Shown: positions 8,097-16,659, counted from the stretch's first letter. The stretch: DNA of 64,000 bases from Hominiventricola aquisgranensis (GCF_040096225.1 NZ_JBBMFC010000001.1:124001-188000), one strand, 5' to 3'. Translations and numbers: made by a program. The notes: a model not told the origin generated them from the letters alone.

Positions 8097-8665
8097 CATC
8101 CTTGATTATGATCGTGGTGAGCAGTGCTCTGGTCAGCAACGTAGTGCTCAGCCAGTTCCTTGGAATCTGCTCATTCTTAGGTGTATCCCGGCAGATCAAG
8201 ACATCAGCCAGCCTTGGAGGCGCAGTTATCTTCGTTATTACCATTGCTTCTGCAGTGGCAAGCCTTTTATATGATTATGTACTGCTTCCGCTGAACCTTG
8301 ATTATCTGAAGACTATCGTGTTCATTCTGGTTATTGCAGCTCTGGTACAGTTAGTAGAAATGTTCCTGAAAAAGACCTCCCGTGCTATCTATGAGGCGCT
8401 GGGAATCTATCTTCCGCTGATCACTACCAACTGTGCAGTTCTCGGTGTGGCACTGACCAATGTACAGAATGGTTACAACCTGCTTGAGAGTGTTCTGTGT
8501 GGATTTGGTACAGCACTTGGTTATACCATCGCTATTGTACTTCTGGCAGGTATCAGAGGCAGACTGGATGAAGAAGCCATCCCGGCACCGTTCCGCGGAG
8601 CTCCGATCGTGCTTCTGTGCGCAGCTCTGATGTCAATTGCATTCATGGGCTTTAGTGGTCTGTAA
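8093..8665 (+). CDS. rnfA: Rnf complex membrane subunit RnfA
   Basis: 190-aa integral membrane protein of about six helices. VVLSQFLGICSFLGVS near the N-terminus and YLPLITTNCAVLGVAL in the middle are the Cys-bearing inverted repeats that hold an intramembrane iron-sulfur site in RnfA/E. Translation is coupled to rnfE by a 4-base overlap with a GGAGG site inside rnfE. Confidence 0.95.
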   Translation: MTSLIMIVVSSALVSNVVLSQFLGICSFLGVSRQIKTSASLGGAVIFVITIASAVASLLYDYVLLPLNLDYLKTIVFILVIAALVQLVEMFLKKTSRAIYEALGIYLPLITTNCAVLGVALTNVQNGYNLLESVLCGFGTALGYTIAIVLLAGIRGRLDEEAIPAPFRGAPIVLLCAALMSIAFMGFSGL

Positions 8666-8680
8666 CAGGGGGATAAGAAT

Positions 8681-9469
8681 ATGCAGGAAATTATCATTAC
8701 GACTGTAGTGATCGGTGTGATCGGTCTTATTATCGGTATTGCACTGGTAGCTGCAGGAAAGAAATTTTATGTGGCAGTGGATGAGAAAGCCATTGCAGTC
8801 AGAGAGTGTCTCCCGGGAAACAATTGCGGTGCCTGTGGTTATGCTGGCTGCGATGCAGTGGCAGCAGCGATTGCAGCAGGAGATGCTCCGGTCAACGCCT
8901 GCCCGGTCTGTTCTGCAGATGCAGTAGCTAAGATCGGTGGAGTTATGGGTGTGGAGGCAGAAGCAGCCGAGAGAAAGACCGCACAGGTTAAATGTTCTGG
9001 TGATTGTGAGCATACTTCTGCAAAATGTAATTATGTGGGAATCGAGGACTGTCGTGCAGCAGCACTGGCAGGATTGAACACGGGATCCTGTACTTTCGGA
9101 TGTCTGGGTTATGGTTCCTGTGTAAAAGTCTGTACCTATGATGCAATCCATGTAGTAAACGGCATGGCGAAAGTGGATACATCCAAATGTGTTGGCTGCG
9201 GCATGTGTGCAAAAGCCTGCCCAAAAGGTCTCATTGAGGTGCTGCGTGCTGACAGAACATTTGTAGTTCAGTGTTCTAATAAGGACAGAGGTCCTGCAGT
9301 GAAAAAAGTTTGTTCAGCAGGATGTTTAGGATGCGGAGCCTGTGTAAAACAGTGTGAGCATGATGCAATTCATTTGGAAGGAAATCTGGCATATATCGAT
9401 TATGACAAATGCGTGGGCTGCGGTAAATGCGCAGAGAAATGCCCTGCAAAAAATATTGTCAGACAGTAA
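8681..9469 (+). CDS. rnfB: Rnf complex ferredoxin-type subunit RnfB
   Basis: The 262-aa protein has one N-terminal membrane anchor, then a four-cysteine site at C43, C49, C52 and C57 (LPGNNCGACGYAGC). Several ferredoxin-type clusters follow (for example CVGCGMCAKACP and CVGCGKCAEKCP). RnfB is thought to take electrons from reduced ferredoxin and pass them into the membrane core. AGGGGG precedes the start, 15 bases after rnfA. Confidence 0.95.
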   Translation: MQEIIITTVVIGVIGLIIGIALVAAGKKFYVAVDEKAIAVRECLPGNNCGACGYAGCDAVAAAIAAGDAPVNACPVCSADAVAKIGGVMGVEAEAAERKTAQVKCSGDCEHTSAKCNYVGIEDCRAAALAGLNTGSCTFGCLGYGSCVKVCTYDAIHVVNGMAKVDTSKCVGCGMCAKACPKGLIEVLRADRTFVVQCSNKDRGPAVKKVCSAGCLGCGACVKQCEHDAIHLEGNLAYIDYDKCVGCGKCAEKCPAKNIVRQ

Positions 9470-9471
9470 TT

Positions 9472-10506
9472 ATGGATCGAAGACCGATATTATTCGGACT
9501 GGGAATTGTGACAGCCGGCATCATTGCCGGCTGTTTCCTTCAGTACCGGAATGAAACAACAAATAAAGAATGTACCAGGCAGCTATTTGCCATGGATACG
9601 GTCATGTCTTTCACTGCTTATGGGAAGAACAGTGAACAGGCTGTGGATGCAGCCATGAAAGAAGTCCAGAGACTGGATGACCTGTTGTCCACTGGTCATC
9701 CAGACAGCGAAGTATCTCAGATCAATACCAGGGGGAATGGAACACTGTCAAAAGACACGGAGGCGATTCTGACAGAAGCCATGGAGATCTACAGGGAGAC
9801 GGACGGACTCTTTGATGTGACGATCTATCCGCTGATGCAGTTGTGGGGTTTCCCGACACAGAAATATCATGTGCCTGCGGAGTCAGAGCTTCAGGAAGCA
9901 CTGGCGAAAGTAGACGCATCTCAGGTTGTGATAGATGGAGATCAGGTGTCTCTTGGAACCAATCAGGAGATGGATCTGGGAGGAATTGCCAAGGGATATA
10001 CATCTGCACGGGTCATGGAAATCTTCCGGGAATATGGTATTACATCAGGAATGGTGTCTTTAGGTGGAAATGTGCAGACATTGAACACACGGCCGGATGG
10101 AAAACCATGGCAGATCGGAATCCAGAATCCCAATGGGCAGCAGGGATCTCTCCTGGCAGTCCTGTCTGTGGAAAATAAAGCAGTCATCACGTCCGGTGGT
10201 TACGAGCGATATTTTGAAGAAGATGGAAATACGTACATTCATATTCTGAATCCGAAGACCGGTTATCCGGCAGACAGTGGACTTGTGTCCGTGTCAGTTA
10301 TATCAGAAAATGGCATGCTTGCAGATGCACTGTCCACATCCCTCTATCTGATGGGAGAAGAGCAGGCAGCGGGATACTGGCGAACTCATGCAGATGAGTT
10401 TGACATGATACTGGAGACTGAAGACGGAACAATGTATGTTACAGAAGGAATCAGTCAGGAAATTCAGACAGACAACACTACGATTGTGTTGAATACAGAA
10501 GAATAA
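9472..10506 (+). CDS. apbE: FAD:protein FMN transferase ApbE, lipoprotein
   Basis: ApbE attaches FMN from FAD to Thr or Ser in S/TGAT-type motifs. The 344-aa protein begins with a signal peptide and lipobox IIAGC (C21), so it acts outside the membrane. Family motifs are FAMDTVMSFTAYG, DLGGIAKGY, TSGGYERYF and HILNPKTGYPAD. The start at 9472, three bases after rnfB, gives a clean lipoprotein leader; a longer frame from 9427 would overlap rnfB. Its likely substrates are all in this block: the RnfD part, the RnfG part and the Tat-exported reductase. Confidence 0.93.
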   Translation: MDRRPILFGLGIVTAGIIAGCFLQYRNETTNKECTRQLFAMDTVMSFTAYGKNSEQAVDAAMKEVQRLDDLLSTGHPDSEVSQINTRGNGTLSKDTEAILTEAMEIYRETDGLFDVTIYPLMQLWGFPTQKYHVPAESELQEALAKVDASQVVIDGDQVSLGTNQEMDLGGIAKGYTSARVMEIFREYGITSGMVSLGGNVQTLNTRPDGKPWQIGIQNPNGQQGSLLAVLSVENKAVITSGGYERYFEEDGNTYIHILNPKTGYPADSGLVSVSVISENGMLADALSTSLYLMGEEQAAGYWRTHADEFDMILETEDGTMYVTEGISQEIQTDNTTIVLNTEE

Positions 10507-10523
10507 AAGTTTTGGAATACAAT

Positions 10524-10729
10524 ATAGCCACAGTTGTCGAATAAAAGCTCGTATGACGTGTATCGGACAAAGCAATCTTTGTGTATCGTCTGGATACGTA
10601 CACCTACCGTGTACGCACCAGCCGACACACGAAGCTCACGTATGTTCGCTCCAAGTCATACAGCGCAGTTTATTTCGACAGCCGCGGCTATTTTAGTTCG
10701 TGAAACTTTTATTCGACAGCCGCAGCTAT
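10524..10729. repeat. Palindromic structured element between convergent genes
   Basis: The outer arms 10524-10547 and 10706-10729 are inverted repeats (24 nt, three mismatches, one G-U). Nested inside are GTATGAC (10551-10557) with GTCATAC (10655-10661), and hairpins ACAAAG-CAAT-CTTTGT, GTATC-GTCTG-GATAC and GTACAC-CTACC-GTGTAC. A partial direct copy of the right arm lies at about 10670-10696. It fills the gap between apbE and rqcH and may act as a bidirectional terminator or be a small non-autonomous repeat. No coding function seen. Confidence 0.65.
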
Positions 10730-10748
10730 TTTGAAGCTAATGAATTTT

Positions 10749-12488
10749 TTAATTGACTAACTGGATTCCACTGATATCAGGTTCGATCATCATAGAGTAA
10801 TTGGTATAATATACCACGAATCCCGGCTTGGAACCATTGGGTTTCTTCACCTGTTTTTTCTCCACGTAATCGATCTCCACTTTCTCACTGTCCCGGAGAC
10901 TGGAGTAATAGGCGGCCAGTCTGGCAGCTTCTTCAAACGTACGGTCCGGAAGTTCGACACCGTCAGCCTTTACGATCACATGGGAGCCGGGAGCTCCTTT
11001 TGCATGGAACCACCAGTCATTTCCTTTGGCAAACTGGAAGGTCAGTTCATCATTTTGAAGATTATTTTTTCCCACATACATATGGAAACCATCCGAAGAA
11101 ATATAGTGGAACGGTTTGGAAGTGATCTTTGGGCGTTTGCTGCCGGAAGGACGTTTGCGGATATAACCGGATTCCATCAGTTCTTCGCGGATCTGGGTCA
11201 GATCCTCCTCCTGAAGCGCAATATCAAGAGCTGTCTGGATGGAGCGCAGATGCTGGATCTCTTCATCGGTCTCTTTCAAAAGAGCGGTAACCGCTTCAAA
11301 GGTTCTCTTTAATTTTCCATATTTATCAAAATATTTTGTGGCATTTTCCTGCACCGGGATCTGTGGATCCAGAGGGATCGTGATCTCCTCGCCGGTGTAG
11401 TAGTTCAGTGCCTGAAAACTCTTACTTCCCTGAGGTACATCATATCCATAGGTGTTGATCAGTTCCCCATAGATCCGGTATTTTTCACGTTTTTCCGTAT
11501 CCTTCAGCTGCTTGGCCTGCAGATCGTATTTTTTGATATTTCGCTCCAGAGCTGTCTGCACGATTCGGCGAAGATCTGTGGATTTCTGGCGGATACGGGT
11601 GACCGTATTCCGTTCGGCATAATACTGCTCCAGCATGGAGGAAACTGTTGGAAAATGCTCACATCTGCAGTTGTCATAGATACTTAAAGGCAGACAGGAA
11701 AATTCCACAGGAACCTTTCCTTCATAATAAATGGAAGGTTCATAGCCTCCTTCGCGGACAGGATCCAGATATCTTCCAAATGTACGATACAGATGAATCA
11801 GTTCTTCTGGCTCGTAGGAAGTGGCTGGCCGGTCAGAATCCAGAGATGCCAGATGACAGATCTCCTCGGATGCGATGGGGCTTAAACCGGTGATCGACGT
11901 GTAAAGTGCCTTGGATAATTTGCAGGATTTTTCCGCCACTCGTCTGACAAAATCTTCTTCTGTCAAAGTGAACGGATTTGCTTTGTCCTGAGTATCAGGG
12001 ATAAAATACGGACGGCCCGGAAGAACTTCCCGGACCGAGCTTACCTGGGCGGAAATATGCTTGATACTGTCGATGATCTGATCCTGCTCATTGCAGAAAA
12101 TAATATTGCTGTATTTTCCCATGAGCTCGACGATCAGAAATTTACGGCACTGATCACCCATTTCATCCAGATGCTCAATCTCAAAACGGAGAATACGCTC
12201 CATGGAAGGCTGAGTCACTGCAATGATACGGCCGCCGCTGATGTGCTTACGGAGAAGCATACAGAAATTCGGGGCAGTCAGAGGACTCGGCTTATTGGTC
12301 TGGGTCAGATAGACCAGTGGAAGACTGGCACTGGCAGATAAAAGCAGCCGGAAATTTCCTTCCTGAGATTTTATTGTCAATAGAAGTTCATCTGTTTCCG
12401 GCTGTGCAATCTTGGAAATACGGCCGCCGGACAGATTTTTATGAAGTTCATGCGCCATACAGGCAACAGTTATACCATCAAAAGCCAT
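10749..12488 (-). CDS. rqcH: RqcH / NFACT-family ribosome quality control protein (fibronectin-binding-like)
   Basis: The 579-aa protein starts MAFDGITVACM, typical of the family. The N-terminal NFACT-N domain is followed by a coiled-coil region (about 300-430) and an NFACT-R domain with NDWWFHAKGAPGSHVIVK. RqcH binds 50S-peptidyl-tRNA complexes and recruits tRNA-Ala to add alanine tails to stalled chains; older annotations call it fibronectin-binding protein. The start at 12488 has AAAGGAGAA upstream; a start at 12512 would lie beyond that site. It shares an overlapping divergent promoter region with yicC. Confidence 0.92.
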   Translation of the reverse strand: MAFDGITVACMAHELHKNLSGGRISKIAQPETDELLLTIKSQEGNFRLLLSASASLPLVYLTQTNKPSPLTAPNFCMLLRKHISGGRIIAVTQPSMERILRFEIEHLDEMGDQCRKFLIVELMGKYSNIIFCNEQDQIIDSIKHISAQVSSVREVLPGRPYFIPDTQDKANPFTLTEEDFVRRVAEKSCKLSKALYTSITGLSPIASEEICHLASLDSDRPATSYEPEELIHLYRTFGRYLDPVREGGYEPSIYYEGKVPVEFSCLPLSIYDNCRCEHFPTVSSMLEQYYAERNTVTRIRQKSTDLRRIVQTALERNIKKYDLQAKQLKDTEKREKYRIYGELINTYGYDVPQGSKSFQALNYYTGEEITIPLDPQIPVQENATKYFDKYGKLKRTFEAVTALLKETDEEIQHLRSIQTALDIALQEEDLTQIREELMESGYIRKRPSGSKRPKITSKPFHYISSDGFHMYVGKNNLQNDELTFQFAKGNDWWFHAKGAPGSHVIVKADGVELPDRTFEEAARLAAYYSSLRDSEKVEIDYVEKKQVKKPNGSKPGFVVYYTNYSMMIEPDISGIQLVN

Positions 12489-12514
12489 AAAATTGTTCTC
12501 CTTTATCGCCATCT

Positions 12515-12550
12515 ATTATACTTGACGCAAATTGTGAAATCAACTATAAT
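12515..12550. promoter_or_regulatory. Overlapping divergent promoters of rqcH and yicC
   Basis: On the plus strand, TTGACG (12522-12527), 17 bases, TATAAT (12545-12550) faces yicC. On the minus strand, TTGATT (12543-12538), 17 bases, TATAAT (12520-12515) faces rqcH. The two sites occupy the same DNA, so polymerase can bind only one at a time. Confidence 0.8.
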
Positions 12551-12602
12551 AAATTAGACTATGGCGAGGAGTCTTCTTCGCATTTTGTATGGGGACGATA
12601 AG

Positions 12603-13481
12603 ATGATAAAAAGTATGACCGGATTTGGCCGGTGTGAAGTGTCGGAGGACAGTAAAAAGATCACAGTGGAGATGAAGTCTGTCAATCATCGCTATCTGGA
12701 TCTTGGCATTAAGATGCCTAAAAAGCTGAATGCCTTCGAGGCAGATATTCGTGCGCTTCTGAAAGAGTATATTCAGAGAGGAAAAGTGGATGTTTACATC
12801 ACTTATGAAGATTTAAGTGGCAGCGATGAGACGCTTTGTTATCATGAGGATGTGGCAGCTCAGTATGTGGAATATTTCCAGAAGATGGCAGAGAAGTTCA
12901 ACCTGAGAAATGATCTGTCCGCATCTGTTCTGGCACGTTGCCCGGAGGTGCTGGTGATGGAAGACCAGCAGGAAGATGAGGATGAGATCTGGCATCTGGT
13001 GGAAAAGGCAGTCCGCGGAGCAAGTGAGCAGTTTGTGGCAGCACGGATCCGTGAAGGTGAGAGCCTGAAGACAGATCTTCTTGCAAAGCTTGATGAGATG
13101 AGTTCACTGGTGGATTTTGTGGAGCAGCGTTCTCCGCAGATCGTTGCGGAATATCGTGCAAAGCTGGAGACCCGTGTCAAAGAACTTCTGGCAGAAGCAG
13201 CATTTGATGAAAGCCGGATCGTGGCAGAAGTGTCTATGTTTGCAGATAAGATCTGTGTGGATGAAGAGCTGGTTCGTCTGCGCAGTCATATTGATGCAAC
13301 TAAGGCAGCCCTTAAGGCAGGTGGTAATGTAGGTAGAAAACTGGACTTCATCGCGCAGGAGATGAACAGGGAAGCCAATACTACATTATCAAAGTCCAAT
13401 GATATTCAGATTTCTGACTGTGCCATTGAGATCAAGACAGGTATTGAGAAAATCAGAGAACAGATTCAGAACTTAGAATAG
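12603..13481 (+). CDS. yicC: YicC/YloC family endoribonuclease
   Basis: The 292-aa protein begins MIKSMTGFG, the N-terminal signature of the YicC family, followed by EMKSVNHRYLD. The C-terminal DUF1732 part ends with FIAQEMNREANTTLSK and the typical EIKTGIEKIREQIQNLE. Family members have endoribonuclease activity. The start at 12603 matches the signature; an upstream ATG at 12561 adds an unconserved leader. As in many Firmicutes it is followed by gmk and rpoZ. Confidence 0.93.
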   Translation: MIKSMTGFGRCEVSEDSKKITVEMKSVNHRYLDLGIKMPKKLNAFEADIRALLKEYIQRGKVDVYITYEDLSGSDETLCYHEDVAAQYVEYFQKMAEKFNLRNDLSASVLARCPEVLVMEDQQEDEDEIWHLVEKAVRGASEQFVAARIREGESLKTDLLAKLDEMSSLVDFVEQRSPQIVAEYRAKLETRVKELLAEAAFDESRIVAEVSMFADKICVDEELVRLRSHIDATKAALKAGGNVGRKLDFIAQEMNREANTTLSKSNDIQISDCAIEIKTGIEKIREQIQNLE

Positions 13482-13503
13482 AATAAGAAAGGGAGCTGTT
13501 TTT

Positions 13504-14136
13504 ATGAACAGACAGGGAATACTGATCGTTGTATCCGGCTTCTCCGGTGCAGGCAAGGGTACGATCATGAAGGCACTTACCGAACGTTATGAGGGATATG
13601 CGTTATCGGTTTCAGCAACGACCCGTTCACCAAGACCTGGAGAGGAAGATGGAAAATCATATTTTTTCAAGAGCGTGGAAGAATTTGAGCAGATGATCGC
13701 TGATGGTGCGCTGATCGAATATGCACGTTATGTTTCTAATTATTATGGAACACCGAGAAGCTATGTGGAAGAGCAGCTGGCAGCAGGTCATGATGTGATT
13801 CTGGAAATTGAGATCCAGGGAGCAAGAAAGATCAAAGAGCAGTATCCGGATGCGGTGCTTTTGTTTGTGACGACCAATGATGCACAGACATTGAAAGATC
13901 GACTGACTGGAAGAGGAACGGAATCAGAGGAAGTTATCCGCAACAGATTGTTAAGAGCTGCACAGGAGGCAGAAGGCATCGAAGAGTATGACTATCTGGT
14001 AGTAAATGATGATCTGGATACTTGTGTTAATGAGGTGCATGGAATTATTACGAGCGAACATCTGAAGATGAGACGCCGTCTGGAATTTGTTACTAATATC
14101 AGAGAAGACCTTCAGGGTCTGATGAAAGGAGAATAA
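13504..14136 (+). CDS. gmk: Guanylate kinase
   Basis: Phosphorylates GMP to GDP with ATP. The 210-aa protein has the P-loop SGFSGAGKGT near the N-terminus and the GMP-binding stretch SVSATTRSPRPGEEDGKSYFF. IEIQGARKIKEQYPDA and the lid-type DRLTGRGTESEEVI follow. Start preceded by AAAGGGAGC. It lies between yicC and rpoZ, and ends three bases before rpoZ. Confidence 0.96.
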   Translation: MNRQGILIVVSGFSGAGKGTIMKALTERYEGYALSVSATTRSPRPGEEDGKSYFFKSVEEFEQMIADGALIEYARYVSNYYGTPRSYVEEQLAAGHDVILEIEIQGARKIKEQYPDAVLLFVTTNDAQTLKDRLTGRGTESEEVIRNRLLRAAQEAEGIEEYDYLVVNDDLDTCVNEVHGIITSEHLKMRRRLEFVTNIREDLQGLMKGE

Positions 14137-14138
14137 TT

Positions 14139-14393
14139 ATGTTACATCCGTCTTATACAGACTTAATGGAAACTATCAACAGCGAGACCGAGGGCGACAC
14201 CCCGGTAGTTAACAGCCGTTATTCTATCGTGCTTGCAACTGCAAAGAGGGCAAGACAGCTGATCGCAGGTGAGGAAGCTTATGTAAATGCAAAAGGCAAA
14301 AAACCGTTGTCTATTGCTGTTGAAGAGATCAGCAAAGGATTTGTTACAATCGAACCGGAAACAACAGATGAAAACGAGGGGCAGACGGAGTAG
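14139..14393 (+). CDS. rpoZ: RNA polymerase omega subunit
   Basis: 84-aa RpoZ that helps assemble beta' into RNA polymerase. The core motif SRYSIVLATAKRARQLI and the downstream KPLSIAVEEISKG match the family. The start follows the gmk stop, with AAGGAG inside the gmk end, so translation is coupled. Confidence 0.94.
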   Translation: MLHPSYTDLMETINSETEGDTPVVNSRYSIVLATAKRARQLIAGEEAYVNAKGKKPLSIAVEEISKGFVTIEPETTDENEGQTE

Positions 14394-14429
14394 ACGGTTC
14401 ATGTAAATAAATATTTCTGGAGGAACGAC

Positions 14430-16046
14430 ATGATCGTAAGAGAAGGAAAAAGCGTATTTAAAGGCGTTGCCATTGGCAAGATCTTTGTTTACAAAAAAGC
14501 TGACAACGCAGTAAAAAAGGAGACAGTTGCAGATACCGCAGCTGAGATGGCTCGTTTTGAAGCAGCAAAGGAGAAAGCTTTAGGACAGCTTAAAGGACTT
14601 TATGAGAAAGCCCTGAAGGATGTAGGAGAAGAAGAGGCTATGATCTTTGATGTTCATCAGATGCTTCTTGATGATCCGGATTATAATGATTCCATCAAAG
14701 ATATCATAGAAAATGAGAAAATGAATGCAGAGTACGCTGTATTCATGACTTCTGAGCAGTTTGCTGCCATGTTCCTGAGCATGGATGATGATTATATGAG
14801 AGGACGTGCTGCAGATATCAAAGATATCTCTGAGCGTGTGATCTCTATCCTGAACGGAAGCCAGGTAAGCCCGGAGGCTATGCCGGAGCCGGTGATCATT
14901 GTGGCAGAGGATCTTGCTCCAAGCGAGACTGTTCAGTTTGAAAAAGACAAGCTCCTTGCGCTGGTTACCCAGAAAGGATCTTCCAACTCTCATACTGCAA
15001 TTCTGGCAAGAACCATGAATATTCCGTCCCTGGTAACAACAAATATCGAGATCGATACCGCTTATGATGGACGTACAGCAATCGTGGATGGCTTTACAGG
15101 TCTGATCTATATTGATCCGGACGAAGAGACCATGGAGAAGATGAAGGAGAAAAAAGCACGTGCAGATGAGCAGCGCGCACTTCTTCAGGAAATGAAAGGA
15201 AAAGAGACAGTTACCTTAAGTGGAAAACATATTCATCTGTATTCCAATATCGGTGGAATCCAGGATGTGGATGCTGTTCTTGAGAACGATGCAGAAGGTA
15301 TCGGCCTGTTCAGAAGTGAGTTCCTGTATCTTGGATGTGATGATTATCCAAGTGAGGAAGTACAGTTTGAGGCATATAAGACAGTTCTTTCCCGTATGAA
15401 CGGTAAGAAAGTTATCATCCGTACCATGGATATCGGTGCAGATAAACAGATTGATTACTTCAATCTTCCGAAAGAGGACAACCCGGCACTTGGATATCGT
15501 GCGATCCGTATCTGTCTGACCAGAGAGGATATCTTCCGTACACAGCTTCGTGCACTGTATCGTGCATCTGCTTACGGAACCCTGTCCATCATGTTCCCGA
15601 TGATCATCTCTGTCAAAGAGATTACCAGAATTAAAGAGATCGTGGAAGAAGTTAAACTAGAGCTGGCCAGAGAAGAGCAGCCGATGGGCGAGGTTGAGCT
15701 TGGTATTATGATCGAGACTCCTGCAGCAGCAGTGATTAGTGATCTGCTTGCTCCGCATGTAGATTTCTTCAGTATCGGAACCAATGACTTAAGCCAGTAT
15801 ACATTGGCAATTGACCGTCAGAATCAGTCTCTGGATTCCTTCTTTGATCCGCATCATGAGGCAATCCTTCGTCTGATCCAGCTGACCATTGAGAATGCAC
15901 ACAAATACGGTGCATGGTGTGGTATCTGTGGAGAGCTTGGCGCAGATATGGAGCTGACTGCAAAATTCATTCAGATGGGAATCGATGAGCTGTCTGTTTC
16001 CCCGGGATATACACTGGAGCTTCGCAAACGCATTCGCGAGTGCTAA
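14430..16046 (+). CDS. ptsI: Phosphoenolpyruvate-protein phosphotransferase (PTS enzyme I)
   Basis: First enzyme of the sugar phosphotransferase system; it moves phosphate from PEP to HPr. The 538-aa protein has the N-terminal PEP-utilizers domain and the phosphohistidine motif GSSNSHTAILAR (about residues 186-197). The C-terminal PEP-binding barrel has GIGLFRSEFLY, GIMIETPAAA and a Cys-containing CGICGELG. TGGAGG precedes the ATG. ptsH follows 30 bases downstream. Confidence 0.96.
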   Translation: MIVREGKSVFKGVAIGKIFVYKKADNAVKKETVADTAAEMARFEAAKEKALGQLKGLYEKALKDVGEEEAMIFDVHQMLLDDPDYNDSIKDIIENEKMNAEYAVFMTSEQFAAMFLSMDDDYMRGRAADIKDISERVISILNGSQVSPEAMPEPVIIVAEDLAPSETVQFEKDKLLALVTQKGSSNSHTAILARTMNIPSLVTTNIEIDTAYDGRTAIVDGFTGLIYIDPDEETMEKMKEKKARADEQRALLQEMKGKETVTLSGKHIHLYSNIGGIQDVDAVLENDAEGIGLFRSEFLYLGCDDYPSEEVQFEAYKTVLSRMNGKKVIIRTMDIGADKQIDYFNLPKEDNPALGYRAIRICLTREDIFRTQLRALYRASAYGTLSIMFPMIISVKEITRIKEIVEEVKLELAREEQPMGEVELGIMIETPAAAVISDLLAPHVDFFSIGTNDLSQYTLAIDRQNQSLDSFFDPHHEAILRLIQLTIENAHKYGAWCGICGELGADMELTAKFIQMGIDELSVSPGYTLELRKRIREC

Positions 16047-16076
16047 TAGATAATAAGATAAAAGGAGATTAGAATT

Positions 16077-16334
16077 ATGAAATCATTTACTTACACTGTA
16101 CAGGATGAACTTGGACTTCACGCAAGACCGGCAGGACTTCTTGCAAAACTGGCAGCAGGCTGCACCAGCACCATTACTATTGATAACGGAACCAAAAAAG
16201 CAGACGCTAAAAGACTGATGGCAATCATGAGCATGGGCGTTAAAAAAGGTCATACTGTTACTGTTACTGTTGAGGGTGACAACGAAGAAGCTGATTTCGA
16301 GACTGTTGAGAAATTCTTCAAAGAAAATCTGTAA
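16077..16334 (+). CDS. ptsH: HPr family phosphocarrier protein (lacks regulatory Ser46)
   Basis: 85-aa carrier that takes phosphate from enzyme I at His15 (LGLHARPAG) and passes it to sugar-specific EIIA. In Firmicutes HPr is also phosphorylated at Ser46 by HPr kinase to drive CcpA catabolite repression. Here the matching segment reads AKRLMAIMSMG, placing Arg at position 46. The protein can serve transport but probably not that signalling step. AAAGGAG precedes the start. The 3' UTR holds a structured element and a strong terminator. Confidence 0.95.
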   Translation: MKSFTYTVQDELGLHARPAGLLAKLAAGCTSTITIDNGTKKADAKRLMAIMSMGVKKGHTVTVTVEGDNEEADFETVEKFFKENL

Positions 16335-16339
16335 TTCTT

Positions 16340-16476
16340 CAGAACCATGCACATGCCCGTAAATATGGAACTCATGCTTGCATGAAGGCACATATTTCGG
16401 AGCATGTATATGACGAGAAGCCATACATGAGCAAAATATAAGCCTCGTCAGAGGCTGTTTTGCGAATGTGGTTCTG
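16340..16476 (+). ncRNA. Unassigned structured RNA element in the ptsH 3' UTR
   Basis: Outer arms CAGAACCA..ACAT (16340-16354) and ATGTGGTTCTG (16466-16476) enclose three helices: CCGTAAATATG/CATATTTCGG (16357-16367, 16391-16400) capped by TCATGC-TT-GCATGA, CATGTAT/ATACATG (16403-16409, 16423-16429), and AGCCTC-GTCA-GAGGCT (16441-16456). The loop of the second contains TGACGAG (16411-16417), fully complementary to CTCGTCA (16444-16450), a possible pseudoknot or switch. I do not recognise the family. Confidence 0.5.
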
Positions 16477-16494
16477 GAGTTAAACAAACAGCGC

Positions 16495-16538
16495 AGGGCG
16501 CCGACATGGAGAGGTCTCTCCTGCGGCGCCCTTATTTT
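16495..16538 (+). terminator. Strong terminator of the ptsI-ptsH transcript
   Basis: AGGGCGCCG (16495-16503) pairs with CGGCGCCCT (16524-16532), and an inner GGAGAG/CTCTCC stem extends it. TTATTTT follows. Confidence 0.85.
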
Positions 16539-16606
16539 ACGTGAGCAACGAGCCAAAGTCTGTGTCTGCACAGGATCTTGGCGACTGCAGCGAGAACTTG
16601 AAAAAC

Positions 16607-16635
16607 TTGCAGAGAGAGTTTCTTAAAGATATACA
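16607..16635 (+). promoter_or_regulatory. Promoter of the CdaR-like regulator
   Basis: TTGCAG (16607-16612), 17 bases, TATACA (16630-16635), 25 bases before the start codon with its GGGAGG site. Confidence 0.5.
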
Positions 16636-16659
16636 GACTACCTGAGGTGGGAGGATAAT

